A stretch of 64,000 bases of DNA, taken from positions 2,666,001-2,730,000 of the forward strand of contig CM106586.1 in assembly GCA_048013815.1 (NCBI GenBank), in the 5' to 3' direction. The notes below the pieces were generated by a model, which saw only the letters and a list, made by a program, of their open reading frames with translations, did no database searches and was not told the origin of the DNA. The translations under genes were made by a program, and so were the position numbers. Shown here in pieces: positions 1 to 9,163 of the stretch (its first letter is position 1; each line of letters starts with the position of its first letter). Origin of the DNA: Setoptus koraiensis (lineage: Eukaryota; Arthropoda).

Positions 1-715
1 CCAGTGCTGCTGCTCGCGATCCAAACTTGCGATCCAAACTATTTTAATCTTTTCACTCAATGATGTCATTATGGAAGCAAGTTGCACAACCACATGACTC
101 GTGCACCATGAGTTCATGGCACTGTCACATTTGTCACAAAGTTTCCTACTCTTAGAGCCGTTTTTGATATTTTCCAACTTTACTCCCGAAACTTCCGGCT
201 ATTCTCTTCGAGCCATTTTCGCAGACAAAAATATAAGTTGATTGAAAAATTCTCACAAGCCATTCAATATCAATTATTATTATTTATTGTGTATATTTAT
301 AGAAAATCAATTTTCAACTATAACAATGAACGTTTTATATTTTAATCATTAGACTAATATAGGGGTGTTCTAGGCTTGTTTTTGATTTGCCTCAAAGTAC
401 CTGTATCTGATCTAAAGTAGCTGTTCCATAGACGTTTGGGCGAAAAAATTTTCCGTGAATTTCACTAAATAAGACGCGGTCGTCATAGCGCAACAAACCA
501 CACGCACTGTGTTGGGCTTTTGTGGAATGCTTGTTTTTGTTGAATCAGCTGGCTTTTTAATGTGAGCAAGATAACCCACTTTGCTAGAATTCTATTTGAA
601 GGTTCTCACTTGTCTTATTTACTATCACCAGTTTCTCTAGTGATTGGTTCATAAAACCCATTACATACATCTATTATTATTTTATTTTCTTATAACCAAT
701 TGTTAGATATTCGAG
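1..715. other. Region upstream of MFAP1
   Basis: I see no coding sequence here. The DNA is AT-rich and ordinary in composition. The part nearest 716 presumably holds the MFAP1 promoter and 5' UTR, but I recognise no TATA box or initiator with confidence. Confidence 0.5.
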
Positions 716-1987
716 ATGGCCACATCATCATCCGGCGCCATCCCCATCATCAATGAGAAAGGAGAGAGATCTATGCAAAGGGTCAAAGTTGAACGTTATG
801 TATCTGGAAAGAAACCAAAATATGCACCAGAAGATTCATCCAGCGATGAAGATCTATATGATTTGGATGAGCAAGTTGAATCTAACGAAGATGATGAACT
901 AAACGATGAGGACGAAAAAGTTCTAGTCCATGATGAACCCCTGGAGCTTCCAGACGACCAAGATTGTGATGATCCCAGGTTAGCAAAATTGAAGAAGATC
1001 GCAAACAAACAATCTCATGCCGGATCTAGTCGTCTCAGAACGTTAACTAGAGTCACACCAGATAGAGACTCATATCATGATAAATTAAACAAAGAGAGTC
1101 TCGTTGACGATGACGATGATTCCGATTCAGATATCAGGCGTCGTCATGCATTGGCTCGCAATAGAAAGAAATTTGCCCCAGCATCTGACTTTACTCAGGC
1201 GAAACAAGAGGAACACAAATCAGATTCAGAGTCGAGCGAGGAGGAAAGTTCAGACGAAAGTTGCGAGGAAGACGATTCCGAACCCCGCCTGATGCCCATT
1301 TTCATTCCAAAAAGTGAAAGGCAAGACCCATCTAAGATCCAAGATGAAGAAAAAGACAAAAGAAAACTAGCTGAGGAAAGTCGAATGCAAACACTCAAAA
1401 TGATTGAAGAAGATATTAGGAGGCAACAGGCGCTGGAGCCAGATCAAGGTGATCATGAAATAACAAAAACAGCCATCGAGTCTGTCAACACGGACGACGA
1501 AGAAGACAGAGAGCTAGCCTACGAAGAATGGAAACTGCGCGAACTCAAACGAATCCAGAGGGATAGAGCGCAAAAAGAATCACTCAAGGAAACCAGTGAG
1601 GAGGCACAAAAAATAAGGAAGATGACCGAAGAGGAGAGAGAGATATACCTTGCTAAGAATCCAAAAGAAACAGTTAATGATATGCCTAAAGGAAGGATGA
1701 AGTATCTTCAGAGATATTATCATAAAGGCGCTTTCTATCTTGATGAAGATAGTGATGTGTTCAAACGTGATTTCCAGCAGCCAACATTGGAAGATCGTTT
1801 GGACAGAACTAATCTACCGCAAGCGATGCAGGTGAAGAACTTTGGTCGAAGTGGTAGAACAAAATACACTCATCTCGCTGACCAAGATACTACCAAATCT
1901 GACAATCCCTGGTCCTCGATAAATACCATTAACAAAAAGTTTTATGAGACAAAGGCCGGCGGTCTTAAAGACTACGACAAAAAATAA
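716..1987 (+). CDS. MFAP1: MFAP1 homolog, spliceosomal B-complex protein
   Basis: The single-exon frame encodes 423 residues. MFAP1 (Spp381-related) is a nuclear component of the spliceosomal B complex that works with Prp38 and the tri-snRNP. The N-terminal half is highly charged, with Asp/Glu-rich acidic blocks (about residues 40-85 and 128-195) typical of the family. The conserved C-terminal domain covers about residues 300-405. It contains the hallmark stretches EEREIYLAKNPK, KYLQRYYHKGAF and QVKNFGRSGRTKYTHL, followed by DQDTT. The length is close to that of animal MFAP1 (about 440 residues). The chosen ATG gives the expected N-terminus. The gene ends 66 bp from the convergent GatB gene, and the GatB poly(A) signal lies just past the MFAP1 stop, so the two 3' UTRs probably overlap. 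Identification is secure from the C-terminal domain. Confidence 0.95.
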   Translation: MATSSSGAIPIINEKGERSMQRVKVERYVSGKKPKYAPEDSSSDEDLYDLDEQVESNEDDELNDEDEKVLVHDEPLELPDDQDCDDPRLAKLKKIANKQSHAGSSRLRTLTRVTPDRDSYHDKLNKESLVDDDDDSDSDIRRRHALARNRKKFAPASDFTQAKQEEHKSDSESSEEESSDESCEEDDSEPRLMPIFIPKSERQDPSKIQDEEKDKRKLAEESRMQTLKMIEEDIRRQQALEPDQGDHEITKTAIESVNTDDEEDRELAYEEWKLRELKRIQRDRAQKESLKETSEEAQKIRKMTEEEREIYLAKNPKETVNDMPKGRMKYLQRYYHKGAFYLDEDSDVFKRDFQQPTLEDRLDRTNLPQAMQVKNFGRSGRTKYTHLADQDTTKSDNPWSSINTINKKFYETKAGGLKDYDKK

Positions 1988-1994
1988 CAATATA

Positions 1995-2000
1995 TTTATT
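1995..2000 (-). terminator. Poly(A) signal AATAAA of GatB
   Basis: The minus strand reads AATAAA 54 nt beyond the GatB stop codon, and 8 nt past the convergent MFAP1 stop. The two transcripts would therefore overlap at their 3' ends. Confidence 0.5.
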
Positions 2001-2053
2001 ATGGTTGCCTTTCACTTGGGCAGCACAAGTCACACTAGAGTTTCTCATCACAT

Positions 2054-3844
2054 TTAACTTGGGGTTTTGCGATCTTCATTACAACTTTCTCCATTTGGTC
2101 CGGGTCGCAGTATCTGGTCGAAAACAGGCTTAGCCATCTCAAGACTAACACGACCAGCCGTCGTATCACTCAATTTTTGCATCAATATTTTCATATGACG
2201 GGTTTCTCCTGTTTTCGCATATTTTTTTGAAACGCCCTTCATACTTTCAATCACTTTTCTACAGAGTTGCTCTACCTCTTTGATATCATTGATTTGCAGC
2301 CATCCAAAACTTTCAGACAATTCTTTAGGCTCGCGTCGCTCCCTGTTGAAGACATACAACTTGATTAGCTCATAACCGATACAGTACGAGATAGATCTTT
2401 CCTCAACTAAATCTACAATCTGCGCAAAATATCTTGGTTGAAGCCCTATTCTAACGGCGCTGCCCTCAGCAAATGAGACATCGTCTAGTATGCCTTTGGC
2501 ATCTATATCCAATAAGTCTTTTCCGTGCAACAAGAACTTCGCCATAGAGTCCAAACTTTTGCATCTACTGAATCTGTGAGCCTCTAAGAGGAAATCCTTC
2601 ATACTATCAACCGAGGTAATATACTTGACCAAGTCCATAGAAAGTCCATACTGAGCAGCTAATTCCATGGCTTCTTCAAAGGGTCGTTTACTGAGTGTTT
2701 GTTCTAAGTTTAATGATTCATACTCAGTTGTATTTATCGGGGGTAAGCTTGGCTCTGGAAAATATCGGTAGTCTATTGATTCTTCTTTTTTTCTTAACAA
2801 TACAGATTTACCAGTTTTTGTATCAAATGATCGAGTTTCACGTTCCACCCTTTCGCCCGACAGAAGTAGTTGCCCTTGCCTAAAGATCTCATGCTCGATA
2901 CCTCGATTTAGAGATCGCAAGGAATTGAGATTCTTAAGCTCAACACGACCAGTTCCATCAAACCTTTGCCCGTCAATAGAATCTATTGATATATTGGCAT
3001 CTACACGCAACGATCCCTCTTCTAGCTGACAGCTGCAAGTTCCTATTGATTTCAAGATAGTTATGAGTTCAGTCAATACAGAAGTTGCTTCATGCTGGTC
3101 TTTTAAATCTGGCTCAAATACAATCTCCATAAGGGCGACGCCAGACCTATTGAAATCCACGAGACTAAAGTCTTTTCTTTGGCCATCATGAAATGTATTT
3201 ACATCATGGAAAGATCTAGCAGAATCTTGCTCGAGTTGTATTTGTTTTATCTTGGACCTTTTAATGTAAGGTTGAAATATTCTGTCTTCATTTTGTTGTG
3301 CCCTGAAAAATTGAACAAGATCATATGATTGAGAGCTGTGAGCCCTACTATACGGTGTCACTATGCAGTCGATGTAACCATCTGTGGCAATAGGTTTGTG
3401 GTATTGTGTCAATTGGTATCCGGCAGGTAAGTCGCTATAATAGTAATGTTTTCGATCAAAATGTGACTCCTGCTGAATAATACAATTTAATGCCAATGCG
3501 GTCCTGATAGCTGATACAACACACTGTTTATTGAGAGATGGTAGTGTTCCTGGCAACGATATATCAAATAAATCTAGCTGAGAATTGGGTGGCGCGAGAT
3601 ATTTTGTACCTCCGCGGCTAAATAATTTAGAATTGGCCTGTATCTGGGCATGTATCTCCAGGCCAACTTTGGCCTCTAGCGATTTCAATTGTTGTTGATG
3701 TTTGTCACAATTGTGACGATTGTGTAAAGTCCCCAGCCTATAAATTGGCTTGATTCTTTTTGTATGTGAAAAGATCAGGTTAGGAGTAAACATTATAATT
3801 ACCCGATATTTTTTTGCTGATATGTTATAAGGGGTGGTCGCCAA
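2054..3844 (-). CDS. gatB: Glutamyl-tRNA(Gln) amidotransferase subunit B, mitochondrial
   Basis: This intronless frame encodes 596 residues. GatB is the kinase/transamidase subunit of the GatCAB complex. In mitochondria it converts Glu-tRNA(Gln) to Gln-tRNA(Gln). The catalytic GatB_N domain starts near residue 55 with KVGLEIHAQ and continues through SDLPAGYQLTQYHKPI, DFNRSGVALMEIV and VELKNLNSLRSLNRGIEHE, all family signatures. The C-terminal third is the helical tail/YqeY-like region. The first 50 or so residues are basic and poor in acidic residues, as expected for a mitochondrial presequence. A second Met at residue 18 is an alternative start. The length is slightly above animal GATB (about 557). 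It is convergent with MFAP1 and divergent from the small ORF at 3921. A partial copy of this gene lies on the other strand at 23.9-24.8 kb. Confidence 0.95.
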   Translation of the reverse strand: MATTPYNISAKKYRVIIMFTPNLIFSHTKRIKPIYRLGTLHNRHNCDKHQQQLKSLEAKVGLEIHAQIQANSKLFSRGGTKYLAPPNSQLDLFDISLPGTLPSLNKQCVVSAIRTALALNCIIQQESHFDRKHYYYSDLPAGYQLTQYHKPIATDGYIDCIVTPYSRAHSSQSYDLVQFFRAQQNEDRIFQPYIKRSKIKQIQLEQDSARSFHDVNTFHDGQRKDFSLVDFNRSGVALMEIVFEPDLKDQHEATSVLTELITILKSIGTCSCQLEEGSLRVDANISIDSIDGQRFDGTGRVELKNLNSLRSLNRGIEHEIFRQGQLLLSGERVERETRSFDTKTGKSVLLRKKEESIDYRYFPEPSLPPINTTEYESLNLEQTLSKRPFEEAMELAAQYGLSMDLVKYITSVDSMKDFLLEAHRFSRCKSLDSMAKFLLHGKDLLDIDAKGILDDVSFAEGSAVRIGLQPRYFAQIVDLVEERSISYCIGYELIKLYVFNRERREPKELSESFGWLQINDIKEVEQLCRKVIESMKGVSKKYAKTGETRHMKILMQKLSDTTAGRVSLEMAKPVFDQILRPGPNGESCNEDRKTPS

Positions 3845-3920
3845 TATTTTGGCGAGTTACTAAAGCAACTGGACCTAGTGGATACAACAAGCAAGAATCT
3901 TCAAATAGAAATCAAGCGAA

Positions 3921-4088
3921 ATGGATCACCTCGCTCACATTAAAAAACCAGCTGATTGGACCAAAACACTCATCCCACAAAAGCCCGAGGCAATGACTGA
4001 AAAAGAAATAGATGCGAACTTAAAGGAAGGCACTAGCCTGGTCTTGTATAAGAATGATTTAATTACACATATTTATCCCTCACGATGA
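3921..4088 (+). CDS. Small hypothetical protein (55 aa) between GatB and Scribble
   Basis: A frame of 55 residues runs from ATG 3921 to TGA 4086-4088. It begins MDHLAHIKKPADWTKTLIP and ends ITHIYPSR. It is hydrophilic with no signal peptide or membrane segment. The composition (Lys, Glu, Asp, Trp, Pro spread evenly) looks like a protein, unlike the hydrophobic or Cys-rich shadow frames nearby. An in-frame TAG lies upstream, and the preceding AAATAG could serve as a splice acceptor if there is a 5' exon. The last 16 nt overlap the 3' end of Scribble on the other strand, and the ORF would share a short upstream region with the divergent GatB. A possible GTATAAG donor near its end means it could be one exon of a longer gene. 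I do not recognise a family. Confidence 0.4.
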   Translation: MDHLAHIKKPADWTKTLIPQKPEAMTEKEIDANLKEGTSLVLYKNDLITHIYPSR

Positions 4089-7000
4089 TTATCTTCTCTT
4101 TTCTGCTTCATTGACTCGGCTATAGCCTTTGCCATTTGGGCATCATCGTCAAGCGATTTCAAACGATCTCTCCTCCATTGAGCACGGAGTTCGGGACCAC
4201 TCAAACCACTTTCATTGTTCTGGCCCATTCTTTTCTGTCTCAGCTCGGCCTTAAGTGTGCGAGGTTTGGCAATGGGGTTTGTTGTTGTGGATGGTTGATT
4301 TAATGATTGAGAGCTGATTGGCGATGTGCTTGAAATCCTGATGTCGCTCATTTCATCGCAATCGGCCATCATACGGTTATCTGGCGTTGTTGACCGTTTT
4401 CCTTCTGATTCTTGCTTTGTCATACTACTCTCCTCAAACTTGCGTTTTTTTTCCGTGAAACTTAGCACCTCCGGGCCTTTTATTGTTGCCTCGGCCGTAA
4501 GTTCCTTGGGCTTGGGAGGCTTGGCTGGTTTTGGAGGAGGCAAGAATGTCGGTTCATGCGAACGAAGACCTTGAAGCCGCTTATGGATAGAATTTGATCG
4601 CGCTTGTGATGTTGTCACCATACCAGGTATAGCGGCTGAAGAATTCGTCATGTTATGTATGTTCAATGATACATCGCCACTAGCCAGACTACTAACAGAT
4701 CCAAACGTAGGCCTTCTGTATGATCCTGTGAACGATGGTCGATGAGCCATGTATGATGAAGAAGAATAACCCCAACTCTCGAGAGGAGGTCGAGGTGGCA
4801 TACTCCTGAGGGCCGCATCTATCGGGTCATCGCTTTCTCCTCGAGCAACAACGATTCGCACAAATCTATCAGAGGAATTCAACAGTGCGACTACACGCTC
4901 GTGATCCAAAGGGGCCACATCAGTTCCATTGATAGTTATAATCCTATCGTTTGGCTGTAACTTGCCGTCTCTTGCAGCAACACTGTCTGGTTTAATGGAA
5001 GTAATAGTCACATTTGATGTGCCAGGCTTACTATCGTCGGAATCTGCGCCTCCTTCTATTCCCAATCCCAAGCATCCTTGCTTGTCCCGAACCAATGTTG
5101 TGAAGATAATGTGTTTATTCGAGGAATTATCTGCTAAGCTAAGACCTCTAGCCAGTGATGCTGTGACAGATTCACTTCTGCCGTCCCTACATGAAGCGCG
5201 TATATTAGTTGGCGCAGCAGTAGTACTCTTTGTTGTTGTCATAAGTGATTGACGTAGATTGTTGATTGCTCGATTTCCATTTGGAGCATCTGGGATAGAA
5301 TAAGATCGCACGAAAGTATTCGTGTTAGGCATAGTATCTTCCGATAAATTCTGTTTTTTAATAGTTGTACTATTAGTTGAATTGTCTGTCGGCTGTACAA
5401 ATGCGTCATCTTGCGACTCGTCCTCATCTGCTTCGTCTCTCAAGACTTTCAATGTGAACTTATTACAATTTGATTTGACCTTTTTGAAAATCTCCACCGC
5501 TGTCGCATGATCTATGCCTTCATAAAATTCTTTATCATTCACAGCCAAGATCTTATCCTTCACTTTAACACCGGCAGCTTCAGTGGGACCTTTTGGCGTA
5601 ACTTTAGACACAAAAATACCTTCATCGTCATCTTTGAACGGGGGCGTCCCTTTACCGCCAGCGATGCTTAATCCTATACCTGGATCTGTTCTGTACACGT
5701 CAATGTAGATAATTCTTTTCTTATCTTTTGCAAGTAACTCAACTTTACGCTTGTCTTCTTTACTTAGTGCATTAACTTGTTGATTCTTCAGGTGATGAGG
5801 TGTATCCCGACGATGCAATTTACCGCGTGGTTGATTGTCAATCTCCTGTTTAGGCTGATCGAATATGACAGTTCTATTTTCGTTAGCTTCATGTTCTTCC
5901 CTGTCATCATAGGGGAGCTGTGTATTCCTTAGAGAAGACAGGGATTTATTTTGGCGGTTCAGTGGGATATCTGGTAGGCCATTTGCGTGATAACCCAATT
6001 CTGTGCCGATTGATTGCTGGCGCTCGCCATTTTCAACTTGTTTGGTGTCCTCAGAATACTCCAAACCATTCTGAGCCTCATTTTTATCTTTTACAAACAA
6101 TCTCTGATGTCTTGCTTTAAGCTCTTTTGGATGAGGGGTATCGTGTCTAACAAATTGTACATCGCTATTGAATTCATTGTCCTCGATGGCTTCATTATCA
6201 AACTTGACAGCGGCTGGCCTGGTATTCTCGTACTCGTCATCCGATTCTAAGCCACGCGATGGATTATCGTCAGTATGAAGATTTTCTTTCTTATCGTTGA
6301 TTTGAGGGAGTAGATAACAAGTGAGGATTTTTGCTCCAGAAGGCAGTTCATCCGTTTGCAATTTGAGGAGAGGTTGTGCTTGATTTGTAGATAACCATAG
6401 AGCACTCAGTTCCAAGTTGGTGAAACTACATGGTAGATATTCCAAAATGTTATCCGCTAGATCAAGCACCCTGAGATGTTGGAGATTTCCTATCTCCGAA
6501 GGCAAGTGTACCAACTTATTGTCCCTCAAGGATAAAATTCCTAATTTCTTCAAAGATCCAATCTGCGGAGTTAATGTCCTCAACTTGTTTTGATCTACAT
6601 TTAGAGTTCTTAGATCAGAGAGGCACCCGATGGTTGAAGGAAGTTCTCTCAATTCGTTGGAAGACAAAACTAACTCTTGTAAAGCAACGCAACCCCCAAT
6701 TGTTGAATTCAGTTCTGTGAGGTTATTTTTATCTACTTTCAGAGTGACTAAATTCTTGAGTTGCCCAATTCCATCGGGCAAGTAATCTAGAGTGTTATCT
6801 GAGAGATGTAGATTCGTTAGGCACTTAAGACCTGAGATTTCTTGAGGCAGATGACTTAGTCCTCTGTATTCGCATATTGTTTGCACATTATCGCCATTTT
6901 GTGTTCGATCTTTAGGTGCTTCTTGAATAGTTGCTCGTTCCTGTTTCACAACATCAAGGAGTTGAAGGTTTTCTAGAAGGCCAATCTCCTCTGGCAAAGT

Positions 7001-7624
7001 TTGAAGATTATTCATATCGACAAGTAAATATTCTAGATTGCGAAGCTTTCCAATATCGTGAGGTAGTTCCCTTATAAGATTTTGGCCCAAATCGAGTCTA
7101 CGCAAATTTTCAAGAGATGTGAAACTTCTAGGCAATGATTTAAGTTCATTCTCTCGAAGTTCGAGAGATTGCAAGTTCTTCAACGAACCAAAGTCATCTG
7201 GCAATTTTGTTAGTAGACAATAGTTTAGATTAAGTGTAGTAAGATTTTTAAGTTGCACCAAACCAGCGGGTAATTCCTCAATATTGTTTGCACTAAAATC
7301 ACATATTTGCAGACTCCTCAAGAACTTAATCTGTTCAGGTATGTGCTGTATTTTATTTCTACTACAATCTAACTCGACCAAATGAACTAAATTTGCAATA
7401 TCCGGAGGTATATCTTGTATGATATTGTCGCCAACATTTAGTCTCCTCAGTCTTGTTAATCTAAACAAGGGTCTTGTAAGAGTAGTAAGTTTGTTTGCTC
7501 CTAGGAATAACTCTTCTAAGGATCTAGAATAGTTTTGAAGATTAGGCACATCTTCCAGGCTACAGTGGCTCTTATCTATAACTTCAACTTGATGTAAGCA
7601 ACGCAGTAGGCTTATGCACTTCAT
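4073..7624 (-). CDS. scrib: Scribble, LAP-family cell-polarity scaffold
   Basis: This intronless frame encodes 1183 residues. Scribble is a cortical scaffold that sets epithelial apicobasal polarity with Dlg and Lgl. The N-terminus follows the family pattern (KCISLLRCLHQVEVIDKSHCSLEDVP), then about 16 leucine-rich repeats to residue 410. The LAP-specific segment follows, marked by ALWLSTNQAQPLLKLQT and ILTCYLLPQ. Two PDZ domains are visible. PDZ1 (about residues 632-735) has the GLSIAGGKG carboxylate-binding loop. The second (about 835-928) has GLGIEGG and a KPDSVAARDGKL stretch. The linker is low-complexity, and a Pro/Lys-rich segment (PPPKPAKPPKP) precedes a C-terminus with ELRAQWRRDRLKSL, a Scribble-like tail. 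Vertebrate and fly Scribble usually have four PDZ domains, so this is a reduced set. A roughly 28-residue hydrophilic insert interrupts an LRR near residues 232-260. The start lies at the usual LAP N-terminus. Confidence 0.95.
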   Translation of the reverse strand: MKCISLLRCLHQVEVIDKSHCSLEDVPNLQNYSRSLEELFLGANKLTTLTRPLFRLTRLRRLNVGDNIIQDIPPDIANLVHLVELDCSRNKIQHIPEQIKFLRSLQICDFSANNIEELPAGLVQLKNLTTLNLNYCLLTKLPDDFGSLKNLQSLELRENELKSLPRSFTSLENLRRLDLGQNLIRELPHDIGKLRNLEYLLVDMNNLQTLPEEIGLLENLQLLDVVKQERATIQEAPKDRTQNGDNVQTICEYRGLSHLPQEISGLKCLTNLHLSDNTLDYLPDGIGQLKNLVTLKVDKNNLTELNSTIGGCVALQELVLSSNELRELPSTIGCLSDLRTLNVDQNKLRTLTPQIGSLKKLGILSLRDNKLVHLPSEIGNLQHLRVLDLADNILEYLPCSFTNLELSALWLSTNQAQPLLKLQTDELPSGAKILTCYLLPQINDKKENLHTDDNPSRGLESDDEYENTRPAAVKFDNEAIEDNEFNSDVQFVRHDTPHPKELKARHQRLFVKDKNEAQNGLEYSEDTKQVENGERQQSIGTELGYHANGLPDIPLNRQNKSLSSLRNTQLPYDDREEHEANENRTVIFDQPKQEIDNQPRGKLHRRDTPHHLKNQQVNALSKEDKRKVELLAKDKKRIIYIDVYRTDPGIGLSIAGGKGTPPFKDDDEGIFVSKVTPKGPTEAAGVKVKDKILAVNDKEFYEGIDHATAVEIFKKVKSNCNKFTLKVLRDEADEDESQDDAFVQPTDNSTNSTTIKKQNLSEDTMPNTNTFVRSYSIPDAPNGNRAINNLRQSLMTTTKSTTAAPTNIRASCRDGRSESVTASLARGLSLADNSSNKHIIFTTLVRDKQGCLGLGIEGGADSDDSKPGTSNVTITSIKPDSVAARDGKLQPNDRIITINGTDVAPLDHERVVALLNSSDRFVRIVVARGESDDPIDAALRSMPPRPPLESWGYSSSSYMAHRPSFTGSYRRPTFGSVSSLASGDVSLNIHNMTNSSAAIPGMVTTSQARSNSIHKRLQGLRSHEPTFLPPPKPAKPPKPKELTAEATIKGPEVLSFTEKKRKFEESSMTKQESEGKRSTTPDNRMMADCDEMSDIRISSTSPISSQSLNQPSTTTNPIAKPRTLKAELRQKRMGQNNESGLSGPELRAQWRRDRLKSLDDDAQMAKAIAESMKQKREDNHREG

Positions 7625-7666
7625 TTTGATGATGATAATAATAATAATAATTAATGATGAAAAATG

Positions 7667-7838
7667 ATACTGGTAAAATTGTAATGGTTGCCTCTCTCTG
7701 ATGATGGCAATAGTGAATTAAAATAATACTGGTAAAATTGTAATGTTTGTCTCTCTCTCTAATGATGGTAATAGAGAAATAAAATAATACTGCTAATAAA
7801 ATTGTAATGTTTGTTCCTCTCTAATGATGGCAAGGTGA
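7667..7838. repeat. Tandem 60-bp repeat, about 2.9 units, upstream of Scribble
   Basis: Three imperfect units begin at 7667, 7726 and 7787. Each runs ATACTGGTAAAATTGTAATG, then a CT-rich tract, then TGATGGCAATAG. They start about 40 nt upstream of the Scribble ATG, so they fall in its 5' UTR or promoter, within the divergent Scribble/ISCA2 intergenic region. Confidence 0.85.
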
Positions 7839-7867
7839 GGTGAAATGAATTGTGTAGGATTATTCCG

Positions 7868-7946
7868 TTTGTCTGCCTGTTCGTCCGTTCGTATGTCCGT
7901 TTGTCTGTCTGTCTGTCTGTCCGTCTGTCTGTCTGTTTGTCTGTTC
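7868..7946 (+). repeat. Imperfect (TCTG)n microsatellite
   Basis: Repeated TCTG/TCCG/TTTG tetramers lie in the shared Scribble-ISCA2 upstream region. Confidence 0.85.
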
Positions 7947-8119
7947 ATGTAACACACCCAGTATCTGCGTGCCTTATCTGAGCCAAACTCAAAATCTAGG
8001 GTGATCAATTGGAGCCATCACTACTGTTATTACTGTAAACAAGTGCTTATAAGCAAAGATGTGTTACCTTTTGTTGTTGCGTGTTATTACTATCACCCAT
8101 CGTGTGTAATAATTAAATT

Positions 8120-8497
8120 ATGTCAAAAATTGCCAGGAATTTACAAAGACAATTGACTATCACGGCCTCTTGCGTTAAAAGGCTCAAGGAGATTATAAAT
8201 GAAGAAAATCAATTCTTGCGTGTGGATGTGGAAAGTGGCGGATGCCAAGGATTATCCTACAAATTCAAACTAGACAACAAGCTAAATCCAACGGAGGATG
8301 TCGTGTTCGAGAAAGATAAACAAAAAGTTGTTGTAGATTCGGAGAGCTTGTCCTACATACAAGGATCTGTGATAGATTATCAAGAGTCACTAATCAAAAG
8401 TTCCTTCAAGATTGTCGATAATCCCACCGCCAGTAATAATTGTAGCTGCGGATCTTCTTTCTCAATAGATATTAGTGATACAAACAATAATAAATAA
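8120..8497 (+). CDS. ISCA2: ISCA2-like A-type iron-sulfur cluster assembly protein
   Basis: The single-exon gene encodes 125 residues. ISCA2 acts with ISCA1 and IBA57 in mitochondria to mature [4Fe-4S] proteins. The three ligand cysteines of A-type carriers are present: C42 in the GGCQGLSY motif, and C108 and C110 in the CSCGSSF motif. The VDSESLSYIQGSVIDYQESLIKSSFKIVDNP stretch is diagnostic of the A-type fold. The N-terminal extension is short (about 12 residues, basic), shorter than human ISCA2, so the presequence is minimal or there is a missed 5' exon. The gene is divergent from Scribble and 234 bp upstream of SNRPE on the same strand. A decayed copy with its 3' flank lies at 19.09-19.49 kb. 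Confidence 0.93.
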   Translation: MSKIARNLQRQLTITASCVKRLKEIINEENQFLRVDVESGGCQGLSYKFKLDNKLNPTEDVVFEKDKQKVVVDSESLSYIQGSVIDYQESLIKSSFKIVDNPTASNNCSCGSSFSIDISDTNNNK

Positions 8498-8731
8498 TAG
8501 TTATTAGATTCTGTCCTATAGCACCATCGAACTTGTTAGCGTTTATTTTTCACTTTTTGAATCGGGCGCTATGAAATGCCGTTCTTTTTCAAAAGAGGCG
8601 CTCCTGCACGAGTATCGTGTATCGTCATTCATGCACCATTGTTGCTTTCGATCTATAGCGATAATTCGTCTAGGACCGGTCAGTTTTCGCAAAATTTCCT
8701 AAATAAATTCTGATTAATAATCTCTTGCAAC

Positions 8732-9028
8732 ATGTCAACTTACCAAGGAGCCCAGAGAATTCAAAAGGTGATGGTACAGCCCATCAACCTCATATTTAGG
8801 TATTTACAAAACAAAGCTAGAATACAGGTCTGGCTGTCAGAAAATGTCAGCATGAGGATAGAAGGAGCCATTATAGGATTTGATGAATACATGAACCTAG
8901 TTTTGGAAGATGCCTGTGAATATTATCTAAAAACCAAAACAAGGAAGCCGGTCGGTAGGATACTTTTGAAGGGTGAAAATATTACTTTGATTCAGAGCGC
9001 CACCACAACTGTCAAATCGGAAGAATAA
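8732..9028 (+). CDS. SNRPE: Small nuclear ribonucleoprotein E (Sm protein E)
   Basis: The intronless frame encodes 98 residues, against 92 for human SmE. SmE is one of seven Sm proteins forming the heteroheptameric ring on spliceosomal snRNAs. The Sm1 motif spans about residues 17-60 ([18 protein letters not shown] through [12 protein letters not shown]). The Sm2 motif has [13 protein letters not shown]. The N-terminal [14 protein letters not shown] matches animal SmE closely. The gene is convergent with the Kir channel gene. A decayed copy lies at 19.82-20.03 kb. Confidence 0.96.
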   Translation: MSTYQGAQRIQKVMVQPINLIFRYLQNKARIQVWLSENVSMRIEGAIIGFDEYMNLVLEDACEYYLKTKTRKPVGRILLKGENITLIQSATTTVKSEE

Positions 9029-9061
9029 TAATCATTCTCATTATAATGAATTTGTAAATCA

Positions 9062-9067
9062 GTTTAT
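9062..9067 (-). terminator. Poly(A) signal AATAAA of the Kir gene
   Basis: AATAAA on the minus strand lies about 97 nt beyond the Kir stop codon, within the short spacer to the convergent SNRPE gene. Confidence 0.45.
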
Positions 9068-9163
9068 TACTTATTTCCTTAGATACATTATTACACTCTC
9101 TTGAGTACATTTGGACACATACACATAATTATTGTTTTTCTCAACATTGATCTCCGCATATCA

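Noticed and set aside
6850-6950. Unspliced intron inside the Scribble LRRs
   Set aside because: The best GT-AG pair spans about 86 nt and would shift the reading frame, so the segment is read as a coding insert.
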